In this document: piece after piece, positions 1 to 8,359 of the stretch
Layout: the number at the start of each line of letters is the position of its first letter
How positions within the stretch are numbered: the stretch's first letter is position 1
NCBI RefSeq assembly: GCF_003387155.1
Contig: NZ_QUMT01000002.1
Span: 129,694-193,693, forward strand
Direction: 5' to 3'
DNA from: Roseateles depolymerans
Lineage (GTDB): Bacteria > Pseudomonadota > Gammaproteobacteria > Burkholderiales > Burkholderiaceae_C
DNA length: 64,000 nt
Program-made: the position numbers and the translations under genes
The notes under the pieces: model-generated
The model's input: the letters and a program-made list of their open reading frames with translations, nothing else
Databases searched by the model: none
Told to the model about the DNA's origin: nothing

Positions 1-463
1 GCGCCGGCGTGAGCACGATGCCCAGCAGGCTGGACGCGCTGGCATTAAAGATGGCGGCCGGCACATTGCCGCGGGCCAACACCGTCATGGCCACCGAGGA
101 CGAGATGGTCGAGGGCAGGGCGCACAGGTAGGCAAACCCCAGCGCCAGGTCTTGCGGCAGCCAGCGGCTGAACAGCGCCATGAAGGCCCACCAAAGCAGC
201 GGGAAGAGCGCGTAGGTGCTCAGTTGCACCAGCAGATGCACCTGCCACTTCATCGCTCCGTCGCGCAGCGCCGCTGCTGACAGACCAAGCCCCGTCAGGA
301 AGAACACCAGGGCGACGCCCCAGTTGCTGACGACTTCCAGCCGCAGCAGCCCGCCGCTGCGACCCAGGTCCGGCCAGACGCTCGCCAGCGCCACGGCGGC
401 GACCAGCGCGAGAAGAAACCACTCCTTGCGAAGGCGCCCACCCACTTTTGCGATTGAACTCAT
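1..463 (-). CDS. Bile acid:sodium symporter family transporter, N-terminal part (runs off window)
   Basis: The reverse strand from an ATG at 463 is open to the window edge, giving 154 residues of a hydrophobic membrane protein that starts MSSIAKVGGR. Several membrane segments are visible, including the stretches around FLLALVAAVALASVW and GVALVFFLTGLGL. The polar segment with ALPSTISSSVAMTVLARGN is typical of the SBF-like (YfeH-type) branch of the bile acid:Na+ symporter family, which normally has about 330 residues and ten helices. The substrate cannot be inferred. The gene is truncated by the window, not by mutation as far as can be seen. Confidence 0.8.
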   Translation of the reverse strand, partial: MSSIAKVGGRLRKEWFLLALVAAVALASVWPDLGRSGGLLRLEVVSNWGVALVFFLTGLGLSAAALRDGAMKWQVHLLVQLSTYALFPLLWWAFMALFSRWLPQDLALGFAYLCALPSTISSSVAMTVLARGNVPAAIFNASASSLLGIVLTPA

Positions 464-1172
464 GGCCGGAACTCTAGCGGTTCTGCGCCGTGGCACGGTC
501 GCGCCCCGAACGCTGTCATCAAGCGGGCGTTTACCGCGCGCAAAAATGACCACCGCTTTGCGCACAACGCGTGGTTCGGACATACCGCTGACTCTAACGA
601 GGGGTGGGCTGACTTCGAAATGCGTTCAAGCTTGGCCCGTAAAGCCTTGATTTCAAAAGCGTCTCCGACCTATCCACTGAGCCTGTGGATAAATGTGTGG
701 GAAACCTGTCCCGGCGGCCTCTAAACCCTTGATTGATCGTGGGTGGAGGTTGGTTGCCTCATTTTCGAGCGGCCGACTTTCGTCTATATGAATCAACGAC
801 TTAGCGATGCCTGCAACAGCCTGTCACGGCTTTGTCCCCTGCTGGGCGACGAATGTGTCTGGATCTTGCAAGTGGGGATAAGTCAACCCCCTGGGTGCTG
901 ATTTTGAGCTTGACAGAGCCCGACTGACCCCGGAAGTGGCGACCGACGAGCACCAGACTGTCCACCTCCGCTGTGGACAACCATGTGGGCTGTCTGGCGA
1001 TGACACCTGCAAGTGGTTGTCAGGCCATGGCTTTGACTGATTTGCTGCAAGAAGTGGCACTGGGCCGCCACCTCACACGGGGGGTGGGTGACCCCGCCCC
1101 GTGAGGACCCTGAAAGTTCGGGGGGAACGGACCGCTAAAATCCGCCACTTTGTTATCGCATTGACCACCTAC
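464..1172. other. Long intergenic region with DnaA-box-like 9-mers
   Basis: About 700 bases without a credible gene lie between the divergently oriented symporter and minC. The region holds one perfect DnaA box in reverse orientation (TGTGGATAA, 684-692) and two single-mismatch versions (TGGGGATAA, 873-881; TGTGGACAA, 972-980), plus weaker copies near 670 and 958. The base composition looks less GC-rich than the flanking genes. No dnaA or dnaN is in the window, so calling this an origin is unsupported; it may instead be a DnaA-binding regulatory or titration site. A TAAAAT at 1136-1141 could be part of the minC promoter. Confidence 0.5.
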
Positions 1173-2189
1173 ATGGCGCAGGCTTTGGCGGGAACCCCAG
1201 ACACCGCGGCGGCACGATCCGCAACGACCGGCAAGGCGCCGGATCTTTTCGAGCTGAAGAGCGCTTCGCTGAGCCTCCTCTCGCTGGTGCTGAAGACCGC
1301 CGACCTGGCGGCGCTGGAGCAGTCGCTGGTGGCGCGCTTGGGGGAGACGCCCGACGCGTTTCACCATGACCCGCTATTGGTGGACCTCAGTCAGTTGCCG
1401 CTGCCGGGCGGAGATGCGTCCGCGGAGGGCGCTGCACCGGCACAGGCCGTGTCTGCAGACGCGGGGACGGGGGACTCCGAGGCCGTCGATGCACCCCCGA
1501 AGGTGGATGCGAACGGTCAGCTCAGCCTCGATGCCTTGAGCCCAGCAGGCGCCGTGAGTGCCGAGCCGCAGCCCATAGTGCAGGCCACCGTGCAGGTGGG
1601 CCCCGCGGCCGATGCCGCCCGCCTGGACCTGGCCGCCCTGCTGCCGCTGCTGCGCCGTCACCGCCTTCAGCCGGTGGGCGTGGTGGGCGCCAATGCCGCC
1701 GAGCTGTCGCAGGCCGCCGAACTGGGCCTGGCCGAAGCGCCGGAAGCCCCTGCGCCGGTGGCCCGCGCCGAGCCGCGCGTGGAAACCGTGGTCCAGCAGG
1801 TCATCAAGGAAGTGGTGGTCGAGCGCCAGGTCGAAGTGCCGGTGATGAGCGAGGCCCGCACGGTCTTCGTCGACAAGCCGCTGCGCTCCGGTCAGCAGGT
1901 CTATGCCAAGGGCGCCGACCTGGTGGTGCTGGCGCTGGTCAACCATGGCGCCGAAGTCATCGCCGACGGCAACATCCACATCTATGCACCGCTGCGTGGC
2001 AAGGCAATTGCCGGGGCACGCGGCAACACCGACGCCCGCATCTTTGCGCAATGCCTGGAAGCGGAGCTCATCGCCATCGCCGGCATCTACCGCACCACCG
2101 AGAACCCGCTGCCGGACAACGTCCGCGGCAAGGCCGCGATGGTGCGGCTGGACGGTGAAAAGCTGCTGATGGACCCCTTGCCCCAATGA
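1173..2189 (+). CDS. minC: Septum site-determining protein MinC
   Basis: MinC inhibits FtsZ assembly away from midcell and is recruited to the membrane by MinD. The start at 1173 (338 residues) is preferred because the upstream extension is not conserved-looking; no strong Shine-Dalgarno is visible for either start. Residues 24-76 resemble the first half of the FtsZ-binding N domain. Its second half appears at about 150-187 after an Ala/Pro/Asp-rich insertion of about 70 residues. The C-terminal beta-helix domain (about 233-338) carries the conserved RSGQ and [19 protein letters not shown] segments. It is followed by minD and minE, the canonical operon order. The inserted segment makes it about 100 residues longer than E. 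coli MinC. Confidence 0.95.
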   Translation: MAQALAGTPDTAAARSATTGKAPDLFELKSASLSLLSLVLKTADLAALEQSLVARLGETPDAFHHDPLLVDLSQLPLPGGDASAEGAAPAQAVSADAGTGDSEAVDAPPKVDANGQLSLDALSPAGAVSAEPQPIVQATVQVGPAADAARLDLAALLPLLRRHRLQPVGVVGANAAELSQAAELGLAEAPEAPAPVARAEPRVETVVQQVIKEVVVERQVEVPVMSEARTVFVDKPLRSGQQVYAKGADLVVLALVNHGAEVIADGNIHIYAPLRGKAIAGARGNTDARIFAQCLEAELIAIAGIYRTTENPLPDNVRGKAAMVRLDGEKLLMDPLPQ

Positions 2190-2282
2190 CGCATGTCGGT
2201 CCGCCAGTCGGCGGGCTGATCATCAACCAACCGAGATCACGCTGAACGATCAGCGACTGAATCACTGAAAGGACTCCGACCC

Positions 2283-3095
2283 ATGACCAAGATCGTTGTG
2301 GTGACTTCCGGCAAAGGTGGCGTGGGCAAGACCACCACCAGCGCCAGCTTTGCCACCGGGCTGGCGATGCGCGGCTACAAGACGGCCGTCATTGACTTCG
2401 ACGTCGGCCTGCGCAATCTGGACCTGATCATGGGCTGCGAGCGACGCGTGGTGTATGACCTCATCAACGTCATCAACGACGAGATCAAGCTGAGCCAGGC
2501 CCTGATCAAGGACAAGCAGCTGGACAAGCTCTACATCCTGGCCGCCAGCCAGACCCGCGACAAGGACGCCCTCAAGCAGGAAGGCGTGGAGCGGGTGCTG
2601 GAAGAGCTCAAGGCGATGGAGTTCGACTACATCATCTGCGACTCGCCGGCCGGCATCGAGACCGGCGCGCTGATGGCCATGCACTATGCGGACGAGGCGC
2701 TGGTGGTGACCAATCCGGAAGTCTCGTCGGTGCGGGATTCGGACCGCATCCTGGGCATGCTCAACAGCAAGACCAAGCGGGCCATCGAGGGCAAGGAGCC
2801 GGTCAAGGAGCATCTCTTGATCACCCGCTACAACCCGAATCGGGTGGAAGGGGGGCAGATGCTGTCGCTGGAAGACATCCATGAGATTTTGCGCACGCCG
2901 CTGATCGGGGTCATTCCGGAGAGCGAGATCGTGCTGCAGGCGTCCAACCAGGGTCTGCCGGCCATCCACATGAAGGGCTCGGACGTGTCCGAGGCCTATG
3001 CCGATGTGGTGGCGCGCTTCCTGGGGGAAGACAAGCCGATGCGTTTTGTGGAGGCGGTCAAACCCGGCTTCTTCAAGCGTCTGTTCAGCCGCTGA
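2283..3095 (+). CDS. minD: Septum site-determining ATPase MinD
   Basis: This is a ParA/MinD-type ATPase that binds the membrane in its ATP form, recruits MinC and is released by MinE. The 270-residue length is standard. The deviant Walker A motif KGGVGKTT lies at residues 11-18, the switch region DFDVGLRNLD at about 40-49 and DSPAGIE at about 120. The C-terminal amphipathic membrane-targeting helix (KPGFFKRLFSR, 260-270) is intact. An AAAGGA ribosome-binding site precedes the ATG. The gene sits 93 bases after minC and 18 bases before minE. Confidence 0.98.
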   Translation: MTKIVVVTSGKGGVGKTTTSASFATGLAMRGYKTAVIDFDVGLRNLDLIMGCERRVVYDLINVINDEIKLSQALIKDKQLDKLYILAASQTRDKDALKQEGVERVLEELKAMEFDYIICDSPAGIETGALMAMHYADEALVVTNPEVSSVRDSDRILGMLNSKTKRAIEGKEPVKEHLLITRYNPNRVEGGQMLSLEDIHEILRTPLIGVIPESEIVLQASNQGLPAIHMKGSDVSEAYADVVARFLGEDKPMRFVEAVKPGFFKRLFSR

Positions 3096-3113
3096 CATCC
3101 ACCAGGAGCCATC

Positions 3114-3371
3114 ATGGGATTCATGTCCTTTTTCCTGGGTGAGAAGAAAAGCACGGCCAGCGTCGCGAAAGAGCGGCTGCAACTGATCCTCGCCCACGAG
3201 CGCAATGGCCGCAGCGCCAGCCCCGATTATTTGCCGCAGCTGCAGCGGGAGCTGCTGGCGGTGATTTCCAAGTACGTGTCCATCAATCCCGATGACATCA
3301 AGGTGCACATGGAGCGCCAGGATGACCTCGAGGTCCTCGAAGTCAAAATCGAACTACCCGAAAAAAGGTAA
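3114..3371 (+). CDS. minE: Cell division topological specificity factor MinE
   Basis: MinE stimulates MinD ATPase and drives pole-to-pole oscillation. It has 85 residues, the usual size. The N-terminal membrane-targeting residues (MGFMSFFLG) are followed by the anti-MinCD helix region ([16 protein letters not shown], about 17-32) and the beta-rich topological specificity domain. AGGAG precedes the start with normal spacing. It closes the minCDE operon and is followed by hairpin-rich DNA. Confidence 0.98.
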   Translation: MGFMSFFLGEKKSTASVAKERLQLILAHERNGRSASPDYLPQLQRELLAVISKYVSINPDDIKVHMERQDDLEVLEVKIELPEKR

Positions 3372-3372
3372 C

Positions 3373-3440
3373 CCCCCCTACCGCCTGACGGCGGCCCCCC
3401 CAGGGGGGCGAGCTCGATGGCCCGGCAAAGCCGGTTCCAT
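3373..3440. repeat. GC-rich hairpin/REP-like element after minE
   Basis: C/G-rich DNA directly after minE contains an inverted CCCCCC-A-GGGGGG (3396-3408) and a second small dyad CCGGC-AAA-GCCGG (3422-3434). The arrangement resembles the short intergenic repeats common in Burkholderiales, but other copies in this genome cannot be checked. It may help end minCDE transcription. Confidence 0.4.
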
Positions 3441-3458
3441 GAGCTCCGCTTGAGGGGG

Positions 3459-3489
3459 CAGCAAGTGCCGCCTAGGGCGGCACTTGCTG
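3459..3489. terminator. Strong hairpin between convergent minE and 2-hydroxyacid dehydrogenase
   Basis: There is a perfect 14-bp stem: CAGCAAGTGCCGCC (3459-3472), loop TAG, and its complement (3476-3489). It lies between the ends of two convergent genes, so it probably acts as a bidirectional terminator or 3'-end stabiliser. A clear T tract is missing (GGGGCGTTTTG follows on the plus side), so intrinsic termination is plausible, not certain. Confidence 0.6.
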
Positions 3490-3551
3490 CCGGGGCGTTT
3501 TGTACTGCCGACGGCGGTTGGTTTGGCGATGGGTGCCGCGGTGGTGGGCGG

Positions 3552-4559
3552 TCAGCGCAAGACTTTGAGAGCGTCGGGGTTGACGATGTTGCTCGGCGTG
3601 CCGGCGATGTAGTTCAGGACGTTGTCGAAGGCGGCGTCGAAGTACATCTGGTAGCTGTCCAGCTCTACGTAGCCGATGTGGGGCGTGCAGACAGCGTTCT
3701 CCAGGCGCAGCAGGGGGTGGCCCTGCAGGATGGGCTCGCTTTCGAAGACGTCCACGGCCGCCATGCCAGGACGACCACGGTTCAGGCCAGAGACCAGCGC
3801 GCCGTCCGCCACCAGCTCGGCCCTCGAGGTGTTCACGAAGAGGGACGTGGGCTTCATGCGGGCCAGGTCCTCGGCGGTCACGATGCCCAGGGTTGCGTCC
3901 GCCAGTCGCAGATGCAGGCTCAGGACGTCGGATTGCTCGAAGAAGGCCTCGCGGCTGTCTGCCGCTTGGTGGCCGTCTGTTTGCGCGCGCAGTCGGGCAG
4001 CTTCGCTGCCCCAGACCAGCACCTGCATGCCAAAGGCCTTGCCGTAACCGGCCACCATCTGGCCAATCTTGCCGTAGCCCCAGATGCCCAGCGTCTTGCC
4101 CCGCAGCACCATGCCCAGCCCAAAGTTCGGCGGCATGGAGGCCGACTTCAGCCCCGATTGCTGCCACACCCCATGCTTGAGCGTGGAGATGTATTGCGGC
4201 AGCCGCCGCATCGCCGCCATGATCAGCGCCCAGGTCAGCTCCGCCGGCGCAATCGGCGAGCCACCCCCCTCCGCCACGGCAATGCCCAGCCGGGTGCAGG
4301 CCTCCAGGTCAATGTGCTTGCCCACCCGGCCCGTCTGCGAAATCAGCTTCAGCTTGGGCAGCTTCTCCAGCAGTTGACGGGGGAACTGAGTCCGCTCACG
4401 GATGGTCACCAGCACTTCCGCGTCCCGCAAGCGCACGGACAACTGGCCGATTCCCTTGACCGTGTTGGTGAAGACCTTGGCGTTCAGCGCGTCCAGCTTG
4501 GCGGCGCAAGGCAGCTTGCGCACGGCGTCCTGGTAATCGTCGAGGATGATGATGTTCAT
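3552..4559 (-). CDS. D-isomer-specific 2-hydroxyacid dehydrogenase family protein
   Basis: This cytosolic NAD(P)-dependent oxidoreductase family interconverts 2-hydroxyacids and 2-ketoacids. The 335 residues have the split catalytic domain (1-100 and the C-terminus) around a Rossmann domain with GYGKIG (161-166). The catalytic triad is visible: Arg246 in NTSRAELV, Glu275 in VFESEP and His294 in TPHIGY. The substrate is not defined by the sequence; the family includes phosphoglycerate, lactate, formate and glyoxylate/hydroxypyruvate enzymes. It is divergent from the DUF1993 gene. Confidence 0.9.
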   Translation of the reverse strand: MNIIILDDYQDAVRKLPCAAKLDALNAKVFTNTVKGIGQLSVRLRDAEVLVTIRERTQFPRQLLEKLPKLKLISQTGRVGKHIDLEACTRLGIAVAEGGGSPIAPAELTWALIMAAMRRLPQYISTLKHGVWQQSGLKSASMPPNFGLGMVLRGKTLGIWGYGKIGQMVAGYGKAFGMQVLVWGSEAARLRAQTDGHQAADSREAFFEQSDVLSLHLRLADATLGIVTAEDLARMKPTSLFVNTSRAELVADGALVSGLNRGRPGMAAVDVFESEPILQGHPLLRLENAVCTPHIGYVELDSYQMYFDAAFDNVLNYIAGTPSNIVNPDALKVLR

Positions 4560-4722
4560 AGGCGTGCGGTCTCCATCCTAACCGCGTCTGCACATGGTTC
4601 CCAAGGCTGATTCATCGAGGTCAATGCAACAGATGCGAACAGCGGATAGCATCCGCGCCGTTTCGGAGCTTTCGCAGGTGCCGCACCCCGGCAGCACCGC
4701 CGATTCGACAAGGAGATTGCAG

Positions 4723-5226
4723 ATGGACATGTTCACCGCCACCGTGCCGGTGTTTGATCGCATGCTGGGCAGCATGCAGGCCTGGATCGGCATCGCTCGC
4801 GAGCACGCCAAGACCAAAGGCTTCGACGAATCGGTCTACCTGACCCTGCGCCTGGCACCGGACATGCTGCCGTTGCCCCGCCAGGTCCAGATCGCCAGCG
4901 ATGGCGCCAAAGGCGCCGTGGCCCGCCTGTCCGGCCAGGACGTGCCCAGCTGGGCCGACAGCGAAGTCACCCTGGACGACCTGCTGGCCCGCCTGCAGAA
5001 AACCCGCGACTACGTGAACAGCTTCAAGCCGGAGCAACTCAACGGCAGCGAGCAGCGCGAGGTGACCGTGCCCCGTCGCCAGGGCGACCCGTTCAAGTTC
5101 AGCGGCGAGGACTTCCTGCGCTTCTTCGCCACGCCCAACCTCTACTTCCATGCCACCACGCTGTATGCGCTGCTGCGCCACGCCGGCGTGCCGCTGGGCA
5201 AGATGGACTTCCTGGGCAACCGCTGA
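4723..5226 (+). CDS. DUF1993 family protein
   Basis: This is a 167-residue cytosolic protein of unknown function that I recognise as DUF1993 (helical, DinB-like in overall appearance). It begins with the typical MDMFTATVPVFDRMLG and ends with a conserved-looking segment around DFLRFFATPNLYFHATTLYALLRH. The start at 4723 is chosen because AAGGAGA (4710-4716) lies six bases upstream; in-frame codons upstream to 4594 are unlikely to be translated. No partner is evident from the neighbours. Confidence 0.85.
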   Translation: MDMFTATVPVFDRMLGSMQAWIGIAREHAKTKGFDESVYLTLRLAPDMLPLPRQVQIASDGAKGAVARLSGQDVPSWADSEVTLDDLLARLQKTRDYVNSFKPEQLNGSEQREVTVPRRQGDPFKFSGEDFLRFFATPNLYFHATTLYALLRHAGVPLGKMDFLGNR

Positions 5227-5267
5227 TCGGGTGAATTCCCGCTAAAAGCGCACAGCCCTCAGCCTTC

Positions 5268-5323
5268 AGCGCTCATCCTTCGGCGCTCATCCGTAAGCGC
5301 TCATCCATAAGCGCTTGAGCCTC
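5268..5323. repeat. 14-bp tandem repeat between convergent genes
   Basis: Three units of (A/G)GCGCTCATCCNTN (5268-5281, 5282-5295, 5296-5309) are followed by a degenerate fourth (5310-5323). The last unit touches the stop codon of the leftward gene (5322-5324). The array is tail-to-tail between that gene and the DUF1993 gene. Confidence 0.85.
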
Positions 5324-5855
5324 AGCCGCGGCCGCTCCACAACTTGAGCCGGCCGTGGCTCAGATCGAACTGCAGCGTGAGCAGCGCCACGCGGCGCTCC
5401 GCTTCCGTCTGGCTGCGGGCGCGTGCCACCTCGGTGTAGACCGAGGCCCGCAAATGCCACAGATCCTCCGGATGGGTGCTGTGCACGATGTGGCCGAACA
5501 GCGCTTCCAGCCGCAGCTGGCTGCGAACGTCGCCGCCCACCCGGGCTTCCTGCATCAGGTCGGCCAGGACGTCGCGGAAGGCCGACCGCAAGCGCGCCAT
5601 GGTCTGCGCGCTCGCCTCCGGACGACGTCCTTCCCGCGGCCACAGGCGCATCAGGCTCTGGAAGATGGAGTCACTGGCCCGTCGCCGCAGCCCGCCCATG
5701 GCGGTCGGCGCCACGCCCGCAGCGGCCGCGGTGCCCACCCCGCCGGCCGTGCCCGTCACGCCCGGGAGATTCGAGACGGCGTCGAGATCGGTCATCGGCT
5801 CGGACAACCCTCCCGACAGCGGCTCAGATAGCGGCTCAGACAGCGGCTCAGACAT
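5322..5855 (-). CDS. Hypothetical protein with N-terminal SEPL repeats
   Basis: I do not recognise this protein. From the ATG at 5855 it has 177 residues: an N-terminal SEPL-repeat and glycine/alanine-rich segment, then a charged, probably helical domain from about residue 55 to the end, with HSTHPEDLWHLRASVYTEVARA near the C-terminus. The start is uncertain. ATG 5795 has a strong GGGAGGG (5808-5814) but 12-base spacing, ATG 5927 has no ribosome-binding site, and the longest frame (to 6155) would cross the sigma-28 promoter of the opposite gene. It is divergent from the glycosyltransferase-T1SS operon and might be related to it, but nothing proves this. Confidence 0.55.
   Translation of the reverse strand: MSEPLSEPLSEPLSGGLSEPMTDLDAVSNLPGVTGTAGGVGTAAAAGVAPTAMGGLRRRASDSIFQSLMRLWPREGRRPEASAQTMARLRSAFRDVLADLMQEARVGGDVRSQLRLEALFGHIVHSTHPEDLWHLRASVYTEVARARSQTEAERRVALLTLQFDLSHGRLKLWSGRG
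5815..5850. repeat. 12-bp tandem repeat coding SEPL
   Basis: Three in-frame copies of GA(C/T)AGCGGCTCA lie at 5815-5826, 5827-5838 and 5839-5850. On the reverse strand they encode S-E-P-L units at the start of the hypothetical protein. Confidence 0.85.
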
Positions 5856-6450
5856 GCCGCCAGCCACCGCCCATGCCGGACATGCCGCATGGGTTTCCTG
5901 ATCATCCCAACAAGACTTGACCTTCATTTGTTTGACCATCGGCCTGTAGGTGTGTCGCGCGTCCCCGATGTCCCCGGGCCTGGCGATGGGCCCGCTCGCG
6001 CGGCGTCCGGTCCTTGAAGGGCCTGGATCGCGAATGGATTGTGTCGAGCCGAAGCTGCCAACGATTCCGCAAAAAGGCCGCTTCCGGGCCTTCAATTCGT
6101 GCTCAAGTTGGCATCTGGTCGGCCGATAACGGATTGAATCAGCGGTTTGTGACACTCGCGCTGACGGATTCGACCTTCCAGCGATGACCGGGCGAGAGGT
6201 GGCGAGTGTGTGCGATCGGCCTCTTTGAAAGGGCGCAGGCCGCCCCTGTGGAAGGTGAGGGCCCGATCGAGGCGCAGCCCGCAGCGAATCCCCTCAGATG
6301 TGGAAGAAATGGAATTGACCGGTCCGAGCCCGGCATTTGGCCGGTTTCAAACCTGTCACGGACGTTCACAATCCTGACAGGAGGCGGGCCCGGCCTTGGG
6401 CATGCCCGTCCGGGTTCGTCCTCCCGCCACCGTCGTTCATCGAGCCACTC
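5856..6450. other. Divergent intergenic/leader region
   Basis: About 600 bases lie between the hypothetical gene and the glycosyltransferase start. Apart from the sigma-28 promoter at 6103-6129, the region contains an isolated CAGGAGG (6379-6385) that is not placed for the in-frame ATG at 6451. The transcript would have a leader of about 310 bases. No credible gene was found in it. Confidence 0.5.
6103..6129 (+). promoter_or_regulatory. Sigma-28 (FliA) promoter
   Basis: TCAAGTTG (6103-6110), 11 bases, then GCCGATAA (6122-6129). The -10 element matches the flagellar sigma-28 consensus in all eight bases, the -35 matches TAAAGTTT in six of eight, and the spacing is the canonical 11. Transcription would start near 6138 and run into the glycosyltransferase and type I secretion genes. 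Confidence 0.8.
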
Positions 6451-8340
6451 ATGGATTCAGCCGCCAACCGCATGCAGACTCTCAGCGTCCCCGCCGAGCT
6501 GGCCCAGGAATGGGCACTCCTGCTTCAACGCGCCGGTGAAGGCAGCCTGCCGCTGCCGGAGCTGATGGACCGGGCCAACTTCCTGCAGAACCGTCAACTG
6601 GGGCAGGCCGCCGCCGCCTTGTATGAGACGTGGCTGTCGGTGGAGGGCCACCCGCCGGCCAGCCGCCTGGTGGCGCTCTACAACTGGGGCACCGTGCTGG
6701 GCAACATCCAGCAGCACCAGCAGGCCGAGCAGGTCTACCAGCAGGCGCTGGCCATCAGCCCCAGCTTTGCCCAGGCGCGATTGAACCTGGGCCACCAGCT
6801 CGAGCACCAGCAGCGGGTGGACGAGGCGCTGGCCGCCTGGCGCAGCGTCTATGACCATGAAGGCCCGATGGAGGCGCTGGGCGCCGACCTGCTGGGCCTG
6901 CGCACCCATGCGCTGAACAATGCCGCCCGGCTGCTCGAACTGCAGCGCCGGTATGAGGAGTCCGAAGCGCTGATGGTGCGCAGCCTCACCCTCAAGCCGG
7001 ACCAGACCGATGTGATGCAGCACTACGTGCACATCCGTCAGAAGCAGTGCAAGTGGCCGGTCTACCAGCCCTTCGGCGAGGTCACCCACAACGCGCTGCT
7101 GCTGGCCACCTCGCTCTTGGCCACGCTCAGCGCCACCGACGATCCGGCCCTGCAGATGGGCGCCGCCCAGCGCTTCGTCTACGAAAAGGTCACCCGCCCG
7201 AAAGAAGCGCCGCTGTGGCGGCATCCCGCCTCGGTGGCCGCGCGGCAGCAGGGCGGCAAGATCCGCATCGGCTATCTGTCCGGCGACCTGTGCATGCATG
7301 CCGTCGGCCTGCTGACCGCCGAGCTGTACGAGCTGCACGACCGCGAGAAATTCGAAATCCATGCCTTCTGCTGGAGCCGCGAAGACGGCACGCCGCTGCG
7401 CCATCGCCTGCTGAAGTCCTTCGACAAGGTCTGGCGCATCAACGCCATGGACGACACGAACGCTGCCAAACTGATTGCCCAGACCGGCATCGACGTGCTG
7501 GTGGACCTGCAGGGGCTGACCAGCGGCGCCCGTCCCAACATCCTGGCTTACCGGCCGGCGCCGGTGCAGGTGAGCTACCTGGGTTTGCCGGCCACCTCGC
7601 TGCTGCCCGGCGTGGACTGGATCCTGGCCGACCGCTTCACCATGCCGCCGGAGTACCTGCCGTACTGCAGCGAAAAGCCGATCTACCTGCCGCATTGCTA
7701 CCAGGTCAGCGACCGCCAGCGCGAAGTAGGCGCCATGCCCACCCGCGCCCAGTACGAGCTGCCGGAAGACGCTTTTGTCTTCTGCTCGTTCAACAACAAC
7801 CACAAGATGAACGCCGAGATGTTCGGCGCCTGGATGCGCATCCTGCTGGCAGTGCCGGGCAGCGTGCTGTGGTTGCTGGCGGACAACGACTGGGCCAAGG
7901 CCAACCTGCGCCGCGAGGCCGAAGCTGCTGGCGTGGACCCCTCCCGGCTTATCTTTGCGCCGCGGGTGGCGCCGCCGGACTACCTGGCGCGCTTCACCCT
8001 GCCGGACCTGGTGCTGGACACCTTCCCCTACAACGCCGGCACCACCGCCAGCGACTGCCTCTGGATGGGCACGCCCATCCTGACCCGCAGCGGGCGCAGC
8101 TACATCTCCCGCATGTGCGGCAGCCTGCTGACGGCCGTGGGCCTGCCCGACCTGATCACCTTCTCGCTGGCCGAGTATGAGCAGCGGGCCATCCAGATCG
8201 GCCAGAACCCTGGACGGGCCCGTTCCTACAAGCGCTACCTGCGGGATGAAGGCCGCCGCAGCCAACTATTCAACATGCCGCAGATTGTTCGTGACATTGA
8301 GCGCGAATTCGAGCAATTGACACTGGCCCATCGCGCCTGA
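6451..8340 (+). CDS. TPR-containing GT41 (SPINDLY/OGT-type) glycosyltransferase
   Basis: This is a bacterial homologue of O-GlcNAc transferase/SPINDLY, predicted to transfer a sugar from a nucleotide donor to Ser/Thr (or Asn) of a protein in the cytoplasm. From ATG 6451 it has 629 residues. Tetratricopeptide-type helices cover roughly 60-210 (for example YNWGTVLGNIQQHQQAEQVY). The catalytic GT41 region runs from about 268 (KIRIGYLSGD) through QVSYLGLPATS, FCSFNNNHKMN and DTFPYNAGTTASDCLWMGTP. No Shine-Dalgarno sits before 6451; ATG 6472 is an alternative. It is 20 bases upstream of the T1SS ABC gene, which suggests the exported protein, or a flagellar protein given the sigma-28 promoter, could be its acceptor. 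Confidence 0.9.
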   Translation: MDSAANRMQTLSVPAELAQEWALLLQRAGEGSLPLPELMDRANFLQNRQLGQAAAALYETWLSVEGHPPASRLVALYNWGTVLGNIQQHQQAEQVYQQALAISPSFAQARLNLGHQLEHQQRVDEALAAWRSVYDHEGPMEALGADLLGLRTHALNNAARLLELQRRYEESEALMVRSLTLKPDQTDVMQHYVHIRQKQCKWPVYQPFGEVTHNALLLATSLLATLSATDDPALQMGAAQRFVYEKVTRPKEAPLWRHPASVAARQQGGKIRIGYLSGDLCMHAVGLLTAELYELHDREKFEIHAFCWSREDGTPLRHRLLKSFDKVWRINAMDDTNAAKLIAQTGIDVLVDLQGLTSGARPNILAYRPAPVQVSYLGLPATSLLPGVDWILADRFTMPPEYLPYCSEKPIYLPHCYQVSDRQREVGAMPTRAQYELPEDAFVFCSFNNNHKMNAEMFGAWMRILLAVPGSVLWLLADNDWAKANLRREAEAAGVDPSRLIFAPRVAPPDYLARFTLPDLVLDTFPYNAGTTASDCLWMGTPILTRSGRSYISRMCGSLLTAVGLPDLITFSLAEYEQRAIQIGQNPGRARSYKRYLRDEGRRSQLFNMPQIVRDIEREFEQLTLAHRA

Positions 8341-8359
8341 TTGATCCACGATTCCCCCT

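Noticed and set aside
824-1071. Overlapping leftward frames upstream of minC
   Set aside because: Short, no initiation signals, overlap the DnaA-box-like sites; considered non-coding.
464-1172. Calling this a chromosomal origin
   Set aside because: No dnaA, dnaN or AT-rich unwinding element in view; only scattered boxes.
6402-6450. Earlier ATG (6402) after CAGGAGG as the glycosyltransferase start
   Set aside because: Out of frame with the catalytic protein and 16 bases from the putative site.
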